64,000 nucleotides of DNA, taken from contig NZ_QUZU01000013.1 in assembly GCF_004682055.1 (NCBI RefSeq), positions 1 to 64,000 of the forward strand, read 5' to 3'. Under the pieces are notes generated by a model, which was not told where the DNA came from, searched no databases, and saw only the letters and a program-made list of their open reading frames with translations. The stretch's first letter is position 1; every line of letters starts with the position of its first letter. The position numbers and the translations under genes were made by a program. Below, piece by piece: positions 63,996 to 64,000 of the stretch. Source of the DNA: Pseudomonas kairouanensis (lineage in GTDB: Bacteria; Pseudomonadota; Gammaproteobacteria; Pseudomonadales; Pseudomonadaceae).

Positions 63996-64000
63996 GCTTC

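Noticed and set aside
1..64000. CRISPR arrays, insertion sequences, rRNA
   Set aside because: No regularly spaced direct repeats, transposase motifs or rRNA sequence were seen. The repeated palindromes are REP/REPIN elements.

Overview
The window looks like chromosome of a Pseudomonas of the P. fluorescens group. It has high-GC coding sequence and many fluorescens-type REP/REPIN palindromes. It carries a pvdQ-type pyoverdine maturation acylase with an iron-starvation sigma (PvdS) box and a neighbour like P. aeruginosa PA2384. The order glgA-treZ-malQ-treY-DUF2934-glgX is the one seen in Pseudomonas. No rRNA, CRISPR array, insertion sequence or intact prophage was seen. There is one tRNA (Cys).

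Region 1 (1-9.3 kb): a degenerate receiver-domain protein, then a tripartite RND efflux operon on the minus strand (adaptor, pump, outer-membrane channel). A BaeSR-like histidine kinase/response regulator pair is divergent from it, followed by a BamE/SmpA-like lipoprotein.

Region 2 (9.3-17.1 kb): a Pseudomonas-type trehalose synthase (TreS); an SDR dehydrogenase divergent from a LysR regulator; an orphan EutH-type permease with a second SDR and a LuxR regulator; and a PAS/AraC regulator.

Region 3 (17.2-30.3 kb): two catabolic islands. The first is for 4-hydroxyproline (epimerase, Pyr4H2C deaminase, D-hydroxyproline oxidoreductase). The second is a hydantoin-type operon (HyuA, HyuB, outer-membrane channel, Asp/Glu/hydantoin racemase, MFS transporter) behind a MalT-like LuxR regulator.

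Region 4 (30.4-43.2 kb): accessory material. The most unusual gene is a 642-residue protein that joins a pepsin-like (A1) aspartic protease with two DSG motifs to two tandem avidin-like domains. Also here are a GlxA/AraC regulator, a short signal peptidase I, two very small genes (a 27-residue membrane peptide and a 55-residue glycine-rich lipoprotein), tRNA-Cys, pvdQ, a winged-helix regulator, a 1159-residue toxin-like protein with a ChaN/TIKI/EreA-like C-terminus, and an aldo/keto reductase remnant.

Region 5 (43.2-48.8 kb): a chemoreceptor, an SRPBCC protein, a DUF411 protein, a DedA/YqaA-type membrane protein, a secreted alpha/beta hydrolase and a D-2-hydroxyacid dehydrogenase.

Region 6 (48.8-64 kb): the alpha-glucan/trehalose cluster glgA, treZ, malQ, treY, DUF2934, glgX. 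It makes glucan from ADP-glucose and turns it into trehalose through TreY/TreZ, with MalQ and GlgX recycling and debranching. It runs almost without a gap into a cassette of acyl-CoA dehydrogenase-like, PIG-L deacetylase, NodS-like methyltransferase, GT2 glycosyltransferase and a second PIG-L protein. The second PIG-L has lost the presumed catalytic base.
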